Origin: Hyperoodon ampullatus
Taxonomy: Eukaryota; Chordata; Mammalia; Artiodactyla; Ziphiidae
DNA length: 64,000 nucleotides
NCBI GenBank assembly: GCA_949752795.1
Contig: OX457057.1
Location: forward strand, 160,123,980-160,187,979
Direction of reading: 5' to 3'
The translations under genes and the position numbers were made by a program. The notes under the pieces are model-generated. The model did no database searches. It saw only the letters and a list, made by a program, of their open reading frames with translations, and was not told where the DNA came from. Below, piece by piece: positions 24,746 through 37,200 of the stretch. Position 1 is the first letter of the stretch, and each line of letters starts with the position of its first letter.

Positions 24746-25059
24746 AAGTGTTAGACTTTCCTTCCTTCCCAAACTCCTCTACCCTTTATTTTTAAGGTCA
24801 ACTTTACTATATGATGGAAGGAGAATGTTTTATCCTAAGGGTACTCACGGTACTTGCCATGCCATTTCCCATTCCACCTTGGACCGGCATTCACTTCAAA
24901 GATGGTCTCCAAAACTGGCACAATGATCACCCTCCCCAACCCCTGCTGGGCCTGCCCCTTTTCACCTTCCCCTGCAGAGGACTGAGCTGGTGCAGAGGAA
25001 ATAAATGTCTGCTGGTGAACCAATGTCAAGCTCTGGCCCAAGGAGATCAAGTTGCTGAA
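24746..25059. other. Non-coding stretch
   Basis: No gene or repeat recognised. Confidence 0.5.
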
Positions 25060-25200
25060 ACAGGCTGCAGGGTATGGTTTTCCCATTTTACAGATGAGGA
25101 AACTGAGGCTCAGGGAATCAAGTAGCCCAGTGTTACTTAGGTGATAAGCAGTGATGCCAAGATTTGAGCCCATGTCTGTCTGACTACAAATCAGAATCTT
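25060..25200 (-). repeat. MIR SINE fragment
   Basis: Contains acagatgaggaaactgaggc and gatttgagcccatg, the reverse of the MIR core and tRNA-like part. Confidence 0.8.
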
Positions 25201-26199
25201 TTTCACTACAATATTCCCCTCTTCTGCACTTCTACCACTTTATTCCTCTTCAACTTTCCAAGTGGAAATTTGTCCCATTACTTCTAGGAATTCACCTTCC
25301 TGAATTGGTTATAAGGATTAGTCTCTCCACTAATTTGCAACCTGTGAAAATTTACCCCAACCACAAATGTTCTCATACTTTCACCACCTCCAAACTTCAC
25401 TTCTACACATACACCCGTGATACTGCAGTTTATTGGCGTTTTCTTTTCTTCTCTTTTTTTTTTTATTTTTTGGTGGTCACAATTTTAAAAAATTCTACCA
25501 AGTGGACGGGGGGTGGGGAAGTTAAATAGTTACTATATTTATACTGAGAATAGATTTAGGTGATAATAAAGGCAGATGTTGCTATAGCAACGAACGTTCT
25601 AGGATCCCATACACATCTTTTTGCATTTGTGCAAAGTGCACTGGATTGTAGCTAACATCTCCCTGAATGGTCTGTGCAGAGCAGGGCACATTGACCATTG
25701 TGTGGTCAGGTCAGGGCCAGCTCACACACGTGGGTCTCCTCACCAAAACACTGGCTGCAACCTGGGGTTCCAGGTAGACCTGGATGCCAGCACAGCTTCA
25801 GGGAGAGCCATCGGGAAGCTGTGCTGTCTCCCGCCTGGGTAAACTCTCTCCCTTGCTCCCCTTTTCTTTCGCTCTTTTTCATGCTGGTTCTAAATTACGC
25901 TAACTGTTTAATGACAGCCTGCGTTATTTTCTGAACACCAGTGGCAGGAGGAGGTTAGGGTATTCACTCTGACAATAACCCACCTTGGTGTGAGGGAGGG
26001 AACCCCAGGGCATGCCCTGTGTGCTGTGCAGTGAGAAGAGCCCGGGGCCCCTTCCCCTGGGACCCCTCCTCTATTGGCTGGGAGTTCTTGCCCGAGGATC
26101 TTCCTACAATCCTCCTGACCCCAGGCTCCCAGTAAGACAGGTGCCCTCCTTCACCGGCCCAGTCAAAGCCATCCCTCTGTGCATCACACAAAGGGGAAA
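25201..26199. other. Non-coding stretch
   Basis: No supported gene. Around 25565-25880 the composition is mixed and a few short frames are open, but I see no splice-site-bounded coding segment I would defend. Confidence 0.5.
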
Positions 26200-26380
26200 A
26201 GACCTGGCTGGAATGTAAAGGATGTGTGTTCTAGCCCTGCTCTGCCACCTAGGAGCTGCCACCTAAGAGCTGCCACCTAGGAGCTGTGGGACTTCTCTGA
26301 GTCGTAGTCCCTTCCCCTGTGAGAGAAGGCTGCATCTCTGGAGAAAGTGCTAACCTGGTATACTCATTCACAAGTAGGTG
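26200..26380 (+). repeat. MIR fragment with triplicated 14-mer
   Basis: MIR-like text (ctagccctgctctgccacct... gggacttctctgagtcg). Its 'ctgccacctaggag' 14-mer occurs three times in a row at 26242-26283; the middle copy has one change. Confidence 0.65.
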
Positions 26381-26699
26381 AAAATGATAACACCTGGCAA
26401 ATGCACTGTATTCACCATTTTTACACAAAATATGAGCCTTAAACCAAAAGAATAAATGCCAAATTGTAGAAATTTAGCCATCAAGTAACAGGCAAGGGAT
26501 ATGCTCTCACAGCAATGGGCTCCCATGGTGACCATCTACACGTAGGGCCATCATTTAATGACATGAACTACATCTGCCCACCATGAAGCCACTAGGTGCT
26601 CAAGAGCTCAGAGCTGGTACCAGAGGCAGGTAGGAAAATGGCGGTAGACCTTGTGATGGATGCCATGGTGGGTGTGTGCTTTGAGGAGGGACATGAGAA

Positions 26700-26800
26700 C
26701 CACAGGGAAGTACTAGCTGTGTGAACTTGGGCAAGATACGTAATCTCTCTGAGCCACAGTTTTCTCATCTGTGAATTGTTAAAATGTCTGACCCATGAGG
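26700..26800 (+). repeat. MIR fragment
   Basis: gtgtgaacttgggcaag and the following agccacagttttctcatctg match the MIR core. Confidence 0.8.
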
Positions 26801-28219
26801 CTGTTTCTGGGTACACTAACCTTCAAAGCTCTGCTGCATCAAAGATCTTCCAAAGGGGAGCACACGTAGGAGCTCTTCAGATATCTCCACTTTACAGTAG
26901 CTTTGCAGCATCCACAAGAAGTGGGAGGCTGGCGAATACCATGCTCCTTTTGCTCCAGGAGAACCTCAGTTCAACAGCTTTACAAGATGACATAGTGGGA
27001 CAGATTGTCAGGTATCTCGTCTCCCTGGCCAGGGCTCCCCAACAGACCAAGTCTGAAGCGTCAGTAATCTGTATTGATGAGAAGAAAAGGCTGCTGTAGG
27101 TTACTGAACTTGGCCAATTCACAAGTAAACAAACACGCAATTGCAAGCCAGAGCCCTGGCTAACGCAATGTACTCCGCTTATTTAATTTGACATGAGTCG
27201 TTTAGTTTTAATGAGGACAGTACTTCCCGGTATATTAGTAGGAGTCCTGTAGTATACGTTGTGGAAATAATGAAGGCTTAGCAATGAGACCTGTTTCAGC
27301 GCTCTGCTATTAAACCTTCACTGAGAAGGGAGGTGAGGCTGCCAGGCTCTTTGTGGAAATGACTGGGTTTGGAAATTAGCACTGTTAGAAAGATCTAGGT
27401 GAGACAGAGTCTGGCAAAGCCTCCAGACTCCAGCAACCCAGGAAGGCTCCGCTCACGGGGCTGAGGACCAAGCCCACTGCTGAACCCCAGGATCGCCCAG
27501 ATCTGCAGATCTCAATAAGGCCTGGAACACAACCCCACTCTCCCACCCGCAGTGGTACACAGGACAGGATGGATGCTGCCCAAGAGAGCACCGAGGCCAT
27601 CACCAGGAGGAGAACGTCCCAACTCAGTCACACTTGACTCCTCGAACCAGAACCCTCCTCAGCAGACCACTTGTTCCCCTAATGGGAGAAGATTCAAGAT
27701 TCATACCCCACTCTCATTAGCTGGTTGAGAACGGGGCCTCTTTCTTCCGCCTTCTCAACGTGCTCAGTCCAGTCGCTCCATCGTGAAATGGTTCTATTCA
27801 TGCTCAGAAGTTAGATAGCTAGTTTGCTCCCCTCTCTGTCACGTAGGAGCTCTTCAGATGTCTCCACTTAGCCATCAAGGAACAGGCAAGGGATTCAATT
27901 TCAGTTTGAATTCCACACCTCTAACCTTTCCTTTCTATCCCTTCCGCGCTCTCTTCCCAGCAGGTGCTGGGATAGCTCCCCCTTCCCTGCCTCCCCTAAG
28001 GAACTGCCATCCTTTATCCCTCAGTAGAGAGGCATCCCCGTCACTGTTCTCTCCCCATCATTTGCAATTTCAGCCCTTCTCCTCATTTGTGGAGCAAGAA
28101 GCTTGTCTTTTAAAGCAGCTCCATGTGTCATTGAATAAGTAGAAGATATTTGCCTGGAAAAGGAGACAACTATTCCTGTCTCTAAAGTTACCACCATGTT
28201 ATAAAAAGTGCACTGAACG
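26801..28219. other. Non-coding stretch with a chimeric patch
   Basis: No gene supported. A frame at 26776-27099 (107 codons) shows no known domain and overlaps the MIR. At 27840-27894 two segments that also occur at 26864-26893 and 26475-26500 are joined (see findings). Confidence 0.5.
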
Positions 28220-28340
28220 GACAGACACAAGGAAGACAGTCTAGGCCAGCTCTGCCACACCACCAATGCCAAAATCTTGAGTAAGTCATTCACTTCTCAG
28301 CCTCAGCTTCCCTTTTGTACAAAGAGGGGGTTACGCTAAA
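28220..28340 (+). repeat. MIR fragment
   Basis: ctctgccacaccaccaatg followed by aagtcattcacttctcagcc matches the MIR core. Confidence 0.65.
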
Positions 28341-28879
28341 GCATTTCTGAGATGCCAGAGGAGAAAAAGCTCATTTCCCCAAGGCCACCTCTTTCATACG
28401 TACTGTGTCACTGCCCCTGTCCTGGGTCTCTCTCCTTCCCCCTCCCTCCTTCCCCCTCCCTCCTTTCCTCCCTCTTCCTCTCACCTCCTCCTCCCCACTT
28501 CTGTCTCTCTCTTAGAATTCAGTAAGTTATCACCAAGGAAGACACTTTGTAAATCCATATCTCCATGTTTCTGCAGCGCCATCCCAGGGTACCTAGGTTC
28601 CTCAACCAGTGAAAATAGTCCCAGAGGTTCCCAGCATCATGAGCAGGAGGAACATTGGTGGGGCCCCAACCACTATAATGGAAATGCTTAAAAGGAGCCC
28701 ACAAATCATCAGTCCTCTGCAAGGTGAAAAAAATAGGAAACTTCAGCTCTTGGGAATAAAATTTGGAGCCCTGGACAGTGAATGTATTTGGGGCAGCGGC
28801 TGGAGGAATGAGTGTGTACATCATCTTGATTGATTCATGAGGGGTTTTTTTGTGTGTGTGAACTCATGTTAATTTAACT
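28341..28879. other. Non-coding stretch with a pyrimidine tract
   Basis: A CT-rich simple repeat (TCCC units) fills about 28428-28513. The rest has nothing recognised. Confidence 0.55.
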
Positions 28880-29095
28880 CTACTAAGTGCTTGGCATTGA
28901 CTTCAGTGCGGTTAATGAGTAAGACACCAGCCCAGCCCTCAAGGAACTGTGTACAGTCAGGGACAGTGACATGGCAGAAGGTAATTACAGTGCAGAGGAG
29001 AGGCAGTGGTGTATGAGAGCACATCACAAGCTCCTGAATCCACTCTGGGGGTTAGAACAGACTTCTTAGAGGAGGGCCACTCAAGCTAAGACCTG
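28880..29095 (-). repeat. L2 fragment
   Basis: Reverse L2 3' region: gccctcaaggaactgtgtac, acagacttcttagaggagg, gctaagacctgaaag. Confidence 0.65.
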
Positions 29096-29264
29096 AAAGA
29101 GTGTCTTCATCTAAATCAGTCTCTCAGCAGCATTTGATGTACTTAATACGCCCTCCTCCCACTTGAAACACTTGCTTCACTTAATTCTCCTCCTGTTCAG
29201 CTAATCCTTCTGAATCTCCTTTGCTGGAGGCTCCTTATCTTCTGAACTTTTAAATGTTAGAATG

Positions 29265-29466
29265 GGGCTTCCCTGGTGGTGCAGTGGTTGAGAGTCCGCC
29301 TGCCGATGCAGGGGACGCGGGTTCGTGCCCCGGTCCGGGAGGATCCCACATGCCGCGGAGCGGCTGGGCCCGTGAGCCATGGCCGCTGAGCCTGCGCATC
29401 CAGAGCCTGTGCTCCGCAACGGGAGAGGCCACAACAGAGAGAGGCCTGAGTACGGCAAAAGAAAAA
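29265..29466 (+). mobile_element. CHR-type SINE, young subtype
   Basis: Complete. The target aaatgttagaatg precedes it (29252-29264) and aaaatgttagaatg follows (29467-29480). The tail is short and interrupted by a G. Confidence 0.93.
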
Positions 29467-29664
29467 AAAATGTTAGAATGCCCTGCTTTTGATCCTGAGA
29501 CCTCTTCTCTTCTCTACAGCTCTCACTCCCTAGGAAAACTCCTCCATATCTTGGCTTTAAGTACCACCTACCACTAGAAACCAGCAAACTTTTGTTTCTA
29601 GATCTGACCTCTCCCTCTCACCACTAACTCAACAGCTCACCTTCAATGGTCTAACAGGTATCTT

Positions 29665-30081
29665 TTTTTCTTTTTTTTAATAGATTTTTATTGGAGTATA
29701 ATTGCTTCACAATACCGTGTTAGTTTCTGTTGCACAACAAAGAGAATCAGCCATATGCATACACATGTCCCCATGTCCCCTCCCTCTTAAGCCTCCCTCC
29801 CACCCTTCCTATCCCACCCCTCTAGGTCATCGCAAAGCACCGAGCTGATCTCCCTGTGCTCTGCTGCTGCTTCCCACCAGCCAACTATTTTACATTCGGG
29901 AGTGTATATATGTCAATGCTACTCTCACTTGGCCCCAGCTTCCCCCTCCCACCCCATGTCCTCAGGCCCACTCTCTATGTCTACCTCTTTACTCCTGCCC
30001 TGAAACTAGGTTCATCAGTACCATTTTTTTTTTAAGATTCCATATATATGTGTTAGCATGCAGTATTTGTTTCTCTCTTTC
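29665..30081 (-). mobile_element. L1 3'-end insertion, minus strand
   Basis: The L1 3'UTR in reverse (ttattggagtataattgcttc ... gattccatatatatgtg). The target duplication ctaacaggNatctt is at 29651-29664 and 30082-30095, with one difference. Confidence 0.88.
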
Positions 30082-30149
30082 CTAACAGGAATCTTTAACT
30101 TAATATGATGGAAACTGATCACAATTTCACCTCCCCCCAAAATACCTCC

Positions 30150-30405
30150 TCAATCTTTCCCTCTCAGGCCAAAACCTGGAGTCATTCTTTAGTTCTCTTT
30201 TTCTCTCACACCAACATTCAAGCAGTCAGCAAATCTTGTATCATCTCTACCTCAAACACGTAACACTAATTTGGCCCCTTCTCACCACCTCCACGGCTCT
30301 CAACTTGGTCCAAACCACCACATCTCCCTCTGAGACTCCTGCATTAGCCTCCTAACTCATCACCTACACTTTGTCCCCAAAATCAGAATGATCCTTTAAA
30401 ACTGT
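30150..30405 (+). repeat. L2 fragment, left part
   Basis: L2 3' text (cagcaaatcttgtatcatc; ctgagactcctgcattagcc; cagaatgatcctttaaaac). It continues after the L1 at 31157. Confidence 0.7.
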
Positions 30406-31156
30406 TGGTACAGCCACTATGGAGAACAGTATGGAGGTTCCTTAAAAAACTACAAATAGAACTACCATATGACCCAGCAATCCCACTACTGGGCATATAC
30501 CCTGAGAAAACCATAATTCAAAAAGAGTCATGTACCAAAATGTTCATTGCAGCTCTATTTACAATAGCCAGGACATGGAAGCAACCTAAGTGTCCATCAT
30601 CGGATGAATGGATAAAGAAGATGTGGCACATATATACAATGGAATATTACTCAGCCATAAAAAGAAACGAAATTGAGCTATTTGTAATGAGGTGGATGGG
30701 CCTAGAGTCTGTCATACAGAGTGAATTAAGTCAGAAAGAGAAAGACAAATACCGCATGCTAACACATATATATGGAATTTAAGGGAAAAAATGTCATGAA
30801 GAACCTAGGGTTAAGACAGGAATAAAGACACAGACCTACTAGAGAATGGACTTGAGGATATGGGGAGGGGGAAGGGTAAGCTGTGACAAAGTGAGAGAGA
30901 GGCATGGACATATATACACTACCAAACGTAAGGTAGATAGCTAGTGGGAAGCAGCCGCATAGCACAGGGAGATCAGCTCGGTGCTTTGTGACCACCTAGA
31001 GGGGTGGGATAGGGAGGGTGGGAGGGAGGGAGACACAAGAGGGAGAGGATATGGGAACATATGTATATGTATAACTGATTCACTTTGTTATAAAGCAGAA
31101 ACTAGCACACCACTGTAAAGCAATTATACTCCAATAAAGATGTAAAAAAAAAAAAA
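30406..31156 (+). mobile_element. 5'-truncated L1 inside an L2
   Basis: Opens with the ORF2 segment (30405-30782: [26 protein letters not shown]; no longer than the C-terminal part), then the 3'UTR and an A tail. The short duplication aaactgt is at 30399-30405 and 31157-31163; the flanking L2 joins correctly across it. Confidence 0.9.
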
Positions 31157-31500
31157 CAAACTGTAAGTTAGGTCACATCGTTCACCTGCTCCAAACCTCT
31201 CATGGTTTTCTATGTCACTCAGAATAAAATCCAAAATCCTTCCCATCCCCTAGAAGAGTCTGATGTAATCTGGGCCTCCACCTCTCTGGTCTGGACTCCT
31301 CCCACTTCCCCGCCAGCCACACCTCACCACGCTCACGGCTCCAGCCACACAGGCCTGGCTCCTCTCCCCTGAATGTGTCAAGCACCACCCTCCACTCCTC
31401 CCCTAGGTCTTCCCTGTCTGCTCGACCATCTTCTGCCGGATACCTGCTTGACTTTCTCCCTCCCATCAAATGTCATCTCCTCAGAGGGACCTCTGTGGCA
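31157..31500 (+). repeat. L2 fragment, right part
   Basis: Continues the L2 in register: aggtcacatcgttcacctgc, agaataaaatccaaaatcct, ctgggcctccacctctctgg. The frame here is not coding. Confidence 0.75.
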
Positions 31501-32517
31501 TAGATAGTTTTGCCTATTGTCTCAGGAGGTCCTAGCCAGATGTAGATGGAACACCCATCTTTGAAAAGATCTTTCTGTGATGGTATTCACAGAGGAAACC
31601 AAGAATAGGTTTTAAGGCCTCAAGGACTAGCAACGCTGGGAGGCTGACACCACCCTTGCTCACCCTTACTCCTGAAGGAGCAAGGCAAGGAAATGGTGCT
31701 AGCAGAGCCCTTCTGAGAGCTGGAGCCGTGGGTGTGAGAGTGCCTGGTGGAGCTGTGGCTACAGGAGAACAGTCACTGCAGAGCTCTGGCAGAGCAGGGA
31801 GCACAAAGAACATGCGCCCGCCCTTTCCCACCCTCAGCTCTCCTCCTGGTGTACCCTTTTGGCCAAAGCCAAGCGGGTGTCAGAGGGCCAGGGAGCCCGG
31901 GTGATACAGTCCATGGAGTTTAGGGACAAGAGCACGGAGCAGGGCAGAGAAGGACAGAGAGCAGATCTGGGATAAATGAAGTTACTCAACACATCAGTGT
32001 TTCTGGCTCCTCTCCTTCCAGGCACAGGGTAGGTCCCTACATTCCCTGCTACCCTTAAAGTCAAGTACAGCATGCAACTTGCCTTGGCCAGTGTCACTTC
32101 CAGACATAAGTCTTCATGTTCCCCCTTCCACCTCCTATAATGACCAGGGACAGTCCAGAGGATGAAGACAGTCAGCCTGGGTTCCAGAGTGATAAAGATG
32201 TGGAGTAGAATCCCTGCTGACCCACAGCAGACAAGCAGCATATGAGCAAAAGGAAGCCCCTGAGATTTGGGAGTTGTTCTGTTATTGCACTTTCACCTAG
32301 TTTATCCTGATCCACTTCTTCTGCTGAAATAGCAACCTGCCCCACCATGATACCTTCCTCTGTCTTGCTTTCCTCATCCAATGGATCACCACCTGATAAA
32401 CTGCAGTATTTATTAGCTGTCTGTCTCCCTCCTCTCATATGTAAACCATGGGGGCAGGACTTTGGTTCACTACCAATTCTCAGCACCTAGAGCAGCACCT
32501 GGTTGACAGCAGATGCT
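31501..32517. other. Non-coding stretch
   Basis: No gene or clear repeat recognised. The frames at 31532-31904 and 31834-32241 have no domain that I know. Confidence 0.5.
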
Positions 32518-32532
32518 AAAATTCTTTGTCAA

Positions 32533-32850
32533 GGGGCTTCCCTGGTGGCGCAGTGGTTGCGAATCTGCCTGCTAATGCAGGGGACACGGGTTCGAGCCCC
32601 AGTCTGGGAGGATCCCACATGCCGCGGAGCAACTAGGCCCGTGAGCCACAACTACTGAGCCTGCACGTCTGGAGCCTGTGCTCCGCAACAAGAGAGGCCG
32701 TGACAGTGAGAGACCCGTGCACTGCAATGAAGAGTGGCCTCCGCTCGCCACAACTAGAGAAAGCCCTCGCACAGAAACGAAGACCCAACACAGCCAAAAA
32801 TAAATAAATTAATTGATAAACTCCTACCCCCAACATCTTCTTTAAAAAAA
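32533..32850 (+). mobile_element. CHR-type SINE, long-body subtype
   Basis: Perfect target duplication aaaattctttgtcaa at 32518-32532 and 32851-32865. Long body ending gaagacccaacacagcc; B box ggttcgagccc. Confidence 0.94.
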
Positions 32851-32929
32851 AAAATTCTTTGTCAAATAGATGAATGAATAAATGAGCGCATAATGACTAA
32901 CATATATTATTAGTTATGCCCTAGACACA

Positions 32930-33060
32930 TTCTCAGGAATGATGTCTAGGTGATTCTGAGGAAGCGAAAGATTAAACGATTCACTAAGGTCACCTGGCTT
33001 AAGTCATGGAGTGGGTTGTGAAGGCATTTTGACTCTAGAGCCCAAGCCTGTGACAACTTT
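32930..33060 (-). repeat. Possible MIR fragment
   Basis: ttcactaaggtcacctggctt and the following text loosely match MIR in reverse. Confidence 0.4.
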
Positions 33061-33909
33061 GCCACTTCCCAGTATGAAAGGGGCTTGGAGGGGAAGCGCA
33101 GGAGAACCCATTCTGGCCAGAGACTGGAGAGGGCCAGGCAGCCTACCTACTGCAAAGTGTTAGTTACTGCTGGAGCCAAGAGTGACAACGGATAAACTAT
33201 ACAAGGTAACAGGGAAAATTAAAACTATGTTGGCTACGTAAAAATAATGCTAATTACAGTCATTTATGTGAGTTGCTCACCATTTCTGCCTAATTACCAT
33301 GCAGCACAACAATTATATAGATCTTTAACTAATGTCAACCTAACTTTCCTGGAAGTTTTATTTTATTATAACTGTAAAAGCTAAAAACAAGACCCTAGTC
33401 CATCCATGAGTTGGTTGCTCATGGAGACTGGTTCTCTGCCCAGAATTTAAAATTAGAGAGGAATTACCTTGTCTTTACCAGCCATTGCCTGTATTGTTAG
33501 TGATCTTCCAGGTATAAGCGTTTCACCTGGACTAGAAACTCCTTGAGGCTGGTACTATCTCATTTTTCCTGGTATCATTATCCCCTCCCCACCTGGAGCC
33601 CAGCTCAGCCCTGAACAGAGCGGGGCTCCTACACCATTGTTCATCTGTTGGAGCTCTGTCTTTGGAAGAAATGGTCCTGCCTCATGTGCCTCTGAGTCTC
33701 TTCTCATTGCCTGGAGGCTGAGGAGTGAGATTGGCTGAAGGGTGCCATGTCTATACCAGCTGTGACCATTGCAAGAGACTTTCCTGAGCCCTGTAACAGG
33801 CCTTCAAGGGAAGTAGGGCAAGGGTGGGCTAGAACGCTTAGTGGCCTAGGGATAGCTGAGAAGAATCCAGGAAATGTAATAACAGAGAGTGCCAGCTGTC
33901 CGCCTAGTA
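33061..33909. other. Non-coding stretch
   Basis: Nothing recognised. Confidence 0.5.
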
Positions 33910-34507
33910 TCTACTCTCTTTCTTGAGTGAAGGGAGTTTTAGCTGGGTACATGGCAGCCCAGATAAAGGCCATATTCCCAGGATCATTTGCAGTGAGGTG
34001 TGGCTAATGGGATGTCAGCAAAAGTGATGTATGCAAATTTAAGACCATGGCTTCAGAAGGAAAGGAGTGAACCTCCCCCTCCTCTTTCCCCTCTTTCCTC
34101 TGCCTGGGGTACAGGCAGGATGTTAGAACTTAGGCAAGCCTCCCTGGACTCAGGATGGAATGCAGATGTTGAGATGCCAGAGCAGCAAGATCAAAGGAGC
34201 CTGGATGGTCAGAACCATGGGGCTGCAGTACCACACCATTGTAGCGCAGTACAACCACGCTCATGCAATAGATGTATATCAAAGCACAGAAAATAGTAAA
34301 ATGTAGTAAAATAATTAGGAAGTGGTGAGTTTTGAGTATTCATTGCCTTTGTTTTTAGGATAGTTTATTCCTTTTTAAGTTTATATAATTAAACTTTTAA
34401 TGATGGCTATGCTTAACAACCAGCTCATAAGAATTCTGAAAATTTGTGACAGCTCCAGCTTCAGGTCTTTGTCAGACTAGCAAAACCTGCATCCTAACTG
34501 ATACAAA
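33910..34507 (+). repeat. Ancient LTR/MER-like repeat
   Basis: Holds a common mammalian repeat (tggctaatgggatgtcagc, agagcagcaagatcaaagga, cctaactgatacaaag at the end). An interior AT-rich segment may be extra. Family not assigned with certainty. Confidence 0.45.
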
Positions 34508-35261
34508 GGTAATGCAGGAAGTGGGAGTTGGGTTTGAGATCATATTCTCAGAGGTATGTGATATGTTAACTCAGCCCATGGATGACCCAGGGTTGCCTGA
34601 AAAATTATGTTGCTCCAGGGATAACTTCGAACCAAAAATTCTAAAGCTTCTACCAGTTATTACTGAAAAAAATTCTTGTAGCCTAGCCTAACTCCAGCTT
34701 GAACATACCCACGTCTGTGGAGGGCCATGGTTCTAGATGATGGCAAAGGTCCTTCCTGCCCAAAGCCTGGTGCTCCTACACAGCTCAGCAGAGCATTTCT
34801 GCCTCTTCCCCACCTGCCTCTCTTGGGACCTTCTCTTGCCAGTTTAAGGGCAGAGAGGACATCTCTGGTGAGAGGCATAGGACCCTATCTAACTTCTCAC
34901 TTTTGCCAACACAGGATGAAAGGCAAGTAAGTCATTGATTCAATAAATCTGCACAGATTAAGTGGAACAAAACACATCTCAGTGTAATGTGCTCTGTAGA
35001 ATCCTATGTTGTTGGAAGGAAGGAAGGAAGGAAGGAGGAAAGAAAGAGGGAGGGAGGGAGGGAGAAAGAAAGGAAGGAAGAAGGAAAGGTATCTGTATAT
35101 GCTGTATATATGCTTGTCTGAGCCAAGAGAAAGTTGTGGAAGGACACCCACCAAACAGGTAATCTCCTCGGTTACCTGAGGAAATAGAACAGGCTGGGGG
35201 GAGGGTAACTTTTCTTTATATGCATCTGTATTATCCAGATTAATGTAGCAAGTATTACTTT
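34508..35261. other. Non-coding stretch with purine microsatellite
   Basis: A GGAA/GGGA tract fills about 35014-35088. No gene recognised. Confidence 0.55.
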
Positions 35262-35269
35262 TAACTTGT

Positions 35270-35628
35270 TATTTTATTTATTTTTATTTTATTTATTTTA
35301 TTTTTGTTTGTGTTGGGTCTTTGTTGCTGCACACGGGCTTTTCTCTGGTTGTGGTGAGCGGGGGCTACTCTTCCTTGCAGTGTGCAGGCTTCTCATTTCA
35401 GCGGCTTCTCTTGCTGCAGAGCATGGGCTCTAGGTGTGCGGGCTTCAGTAGTTGTGGCCTGTGGGCTCAGTAGTTGTGGCTCGCAAGCTCTAGAGCACAG
35501 GCTCAGTAGTTGTGGTGCACGGGCTTAGTTGCTCTGCGCCATGTGGGATCTTCCTGGACCAGGGCTCGAACCCATGTCCCCTGCATTGGCAGGAGGATTC
35601 TTAACCACTGCACCACCAGGGAAGCTCC
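35270..35628 (-). mobile_element. CHR-type SINE, long-body subtype, minus strand
   Basis: Long-body copy in reverse with an AT-rich tail at the left. The short duplication taacttgt is at 35262-35269 and 35629-35636. The cgaacccatg (ggttcgag in reverse) form of the B box marks the older subtype. Confidence 0.9.
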
Positions 35629-35876
35629 TAACTTGTCATCTTAAAGCACAAAAATATGATATGAAATACTGTACACGAGTTAAAAGTGAATGAACTAGAG
35701 CTATAGTATATCAACATGAATAAATTTCAAACAGTAATTTTGAGCAAAAGAGCAAAGCTAAGGAATAATACCTACATTATGAAAACAATTACATAAAGTA
35801 CTAAAACAAAAAATTATATTATATATTGTTTATGAATACATTTAGACAAAGCAATAGTATATAAGAATATACATGG

Positions 35877-36199
35877 TGGGGCTTCCCTGGTGGCACAGTG
35901 GTTAAGAATCCGCCTGCCAATGCAGGAGACACAGGTTCGAGCCCTGGTCCTGGAAGATCCCACATGCTGCGGAACAACTAAGCCCGTGTGCCACAACTAC
36001 TGAGCCTGCGCTCTAGGGCCCACGAGCCACAACTACTGAAGCCCGCGTGCCTAGGGCCCGTGCTCCACAACAAGAGAAGCCACCGCAATAAGAAGCCTGC
36101 ACACTACAACGAAGAGAAGCCCCTGCTTGTCGCAACCAGAGAAAAGCCCGCATGCAGCAGCAAAGACCCAAAAGCAGCCAAAAATAAAAAAAATTAAAA
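35877..36199 (+). mobile_element. CHR-type SINE, long-body subtype
   Basis: Target duplication aagaatatacatgg at 35863-35876 and 36200-36213. Body ends gcagcaaagacccaaaagc; B box ggttcgagccc. Confidence 0.93.
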
Positions 36200-36213
36200 A
36201 AGAATATACATGG

Positions 36214-36639
36214 GGATAATAAACCCAAATTCACATTAACAAGAGAATGAGATCTGAAGAAATATATAGATTCTTTCAGCTGATCTGCAGTGCATTTGTG
36301 GCGTATGTTTTCAGGTAATATGGCAAATGTTAAGATTTGATAAAGTTAGATGGTAGATACACAGATGTTCTTTATCAAATTCTTTATATTTGTATGCTTG
36401 AAATATTCCATAATAAAAATTACCTTAATTTTAATTTAAAAAATGTATTCATGTAGATAAATTTAATAAGAAGAAAAGGAGCACATTATACATATGTCCA
36501 TTAAAGTAAGTATCTCATTGTGTTGTCTTTACATAGCTGTATCTCCCATATCACCATTAGATTGTGAGTCTTTGAGAGCAGTGACTATATATTTCAATCC
36601 ATCCACAGAACCCGTGCTAATCCCTGGTCCAACATCTCT
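36214..36639. other. Non-coding stretch
   Basis: AT-rich, nothing recognised. Confidence 0.5.
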
Positions 36640-36760
36640 TGTGCCCCTGTTATATACCATATGTTCTACTAGACTCTAGGAATACAAAAAGGTCATTCAG
36701 AATCACCCCCTGCTTTTGAGAATCTTACACCTTGCAGGAGAGACGGATGAATAACTAACT
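36640..36760 (-). repeat. Possible L2 fragment
   Basis: atatgttctactagactctagg and caccttgcaggagagacgg resemble reverse L2. Confidence 0.45.
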
Positions 36761-36849
36761 GTAATTCACCAGGCTTGCTCTATGGTACACACACATCGTC
36801 CTGGCAGTGCATCTTCTGCTCATAAAGTGGCAAACAGCCATGGAGAGGC

Positions 36850-37200
36850 AGCATGTGGGGGGAGGCAGACTTCAGCTCACCTCCCAGGTCCCTGGCTCAC
36901 AGACATGCGACCCTGAGTAAATTACACAACTTCTCTAAGTCCTATTCACGCACAAACTCTTCACAGGGTTTTAAGTAGTTAATAAGATAATCTCATTGAA
37001 AACACCTGGTACTTTGACAGGGCAGCCAGGGCTCAATAACTGTTAGAACAGGTGCAGCAACTGAGGCTCAAGGTGAATGATTCATCCCAGATCAAACTAC
37101 AGGGGGTGACGGATCCAGGATTCCAAACCAGGTGTGTGTTCCCAAAGGTGCCTCGGACACAGTAAGTTTCCTGGGTGCTCAGTAAATGCTTATTGAATTG
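36850..37200. repeat. MIR-derived fragments
   Basis: Forward MIR text (gcgaccctgagtaaattac; gtcctattc) is followed by a reverse MIR-like piece (caactgaggctcaagg; ggatccaggattccaaacc). Confidence 0.5.

Noticed and set aside
26776..27099. 107-codon frame with protein-like composition
   Set aside because: Overlaps a MIR, has no known domain, and no splice sites support it.
30405..30782. 125-codon frame with strong protein-like content
   Set aside because: It is the L1 ORF2 C-terminal end in a truncated element, not a host gene.
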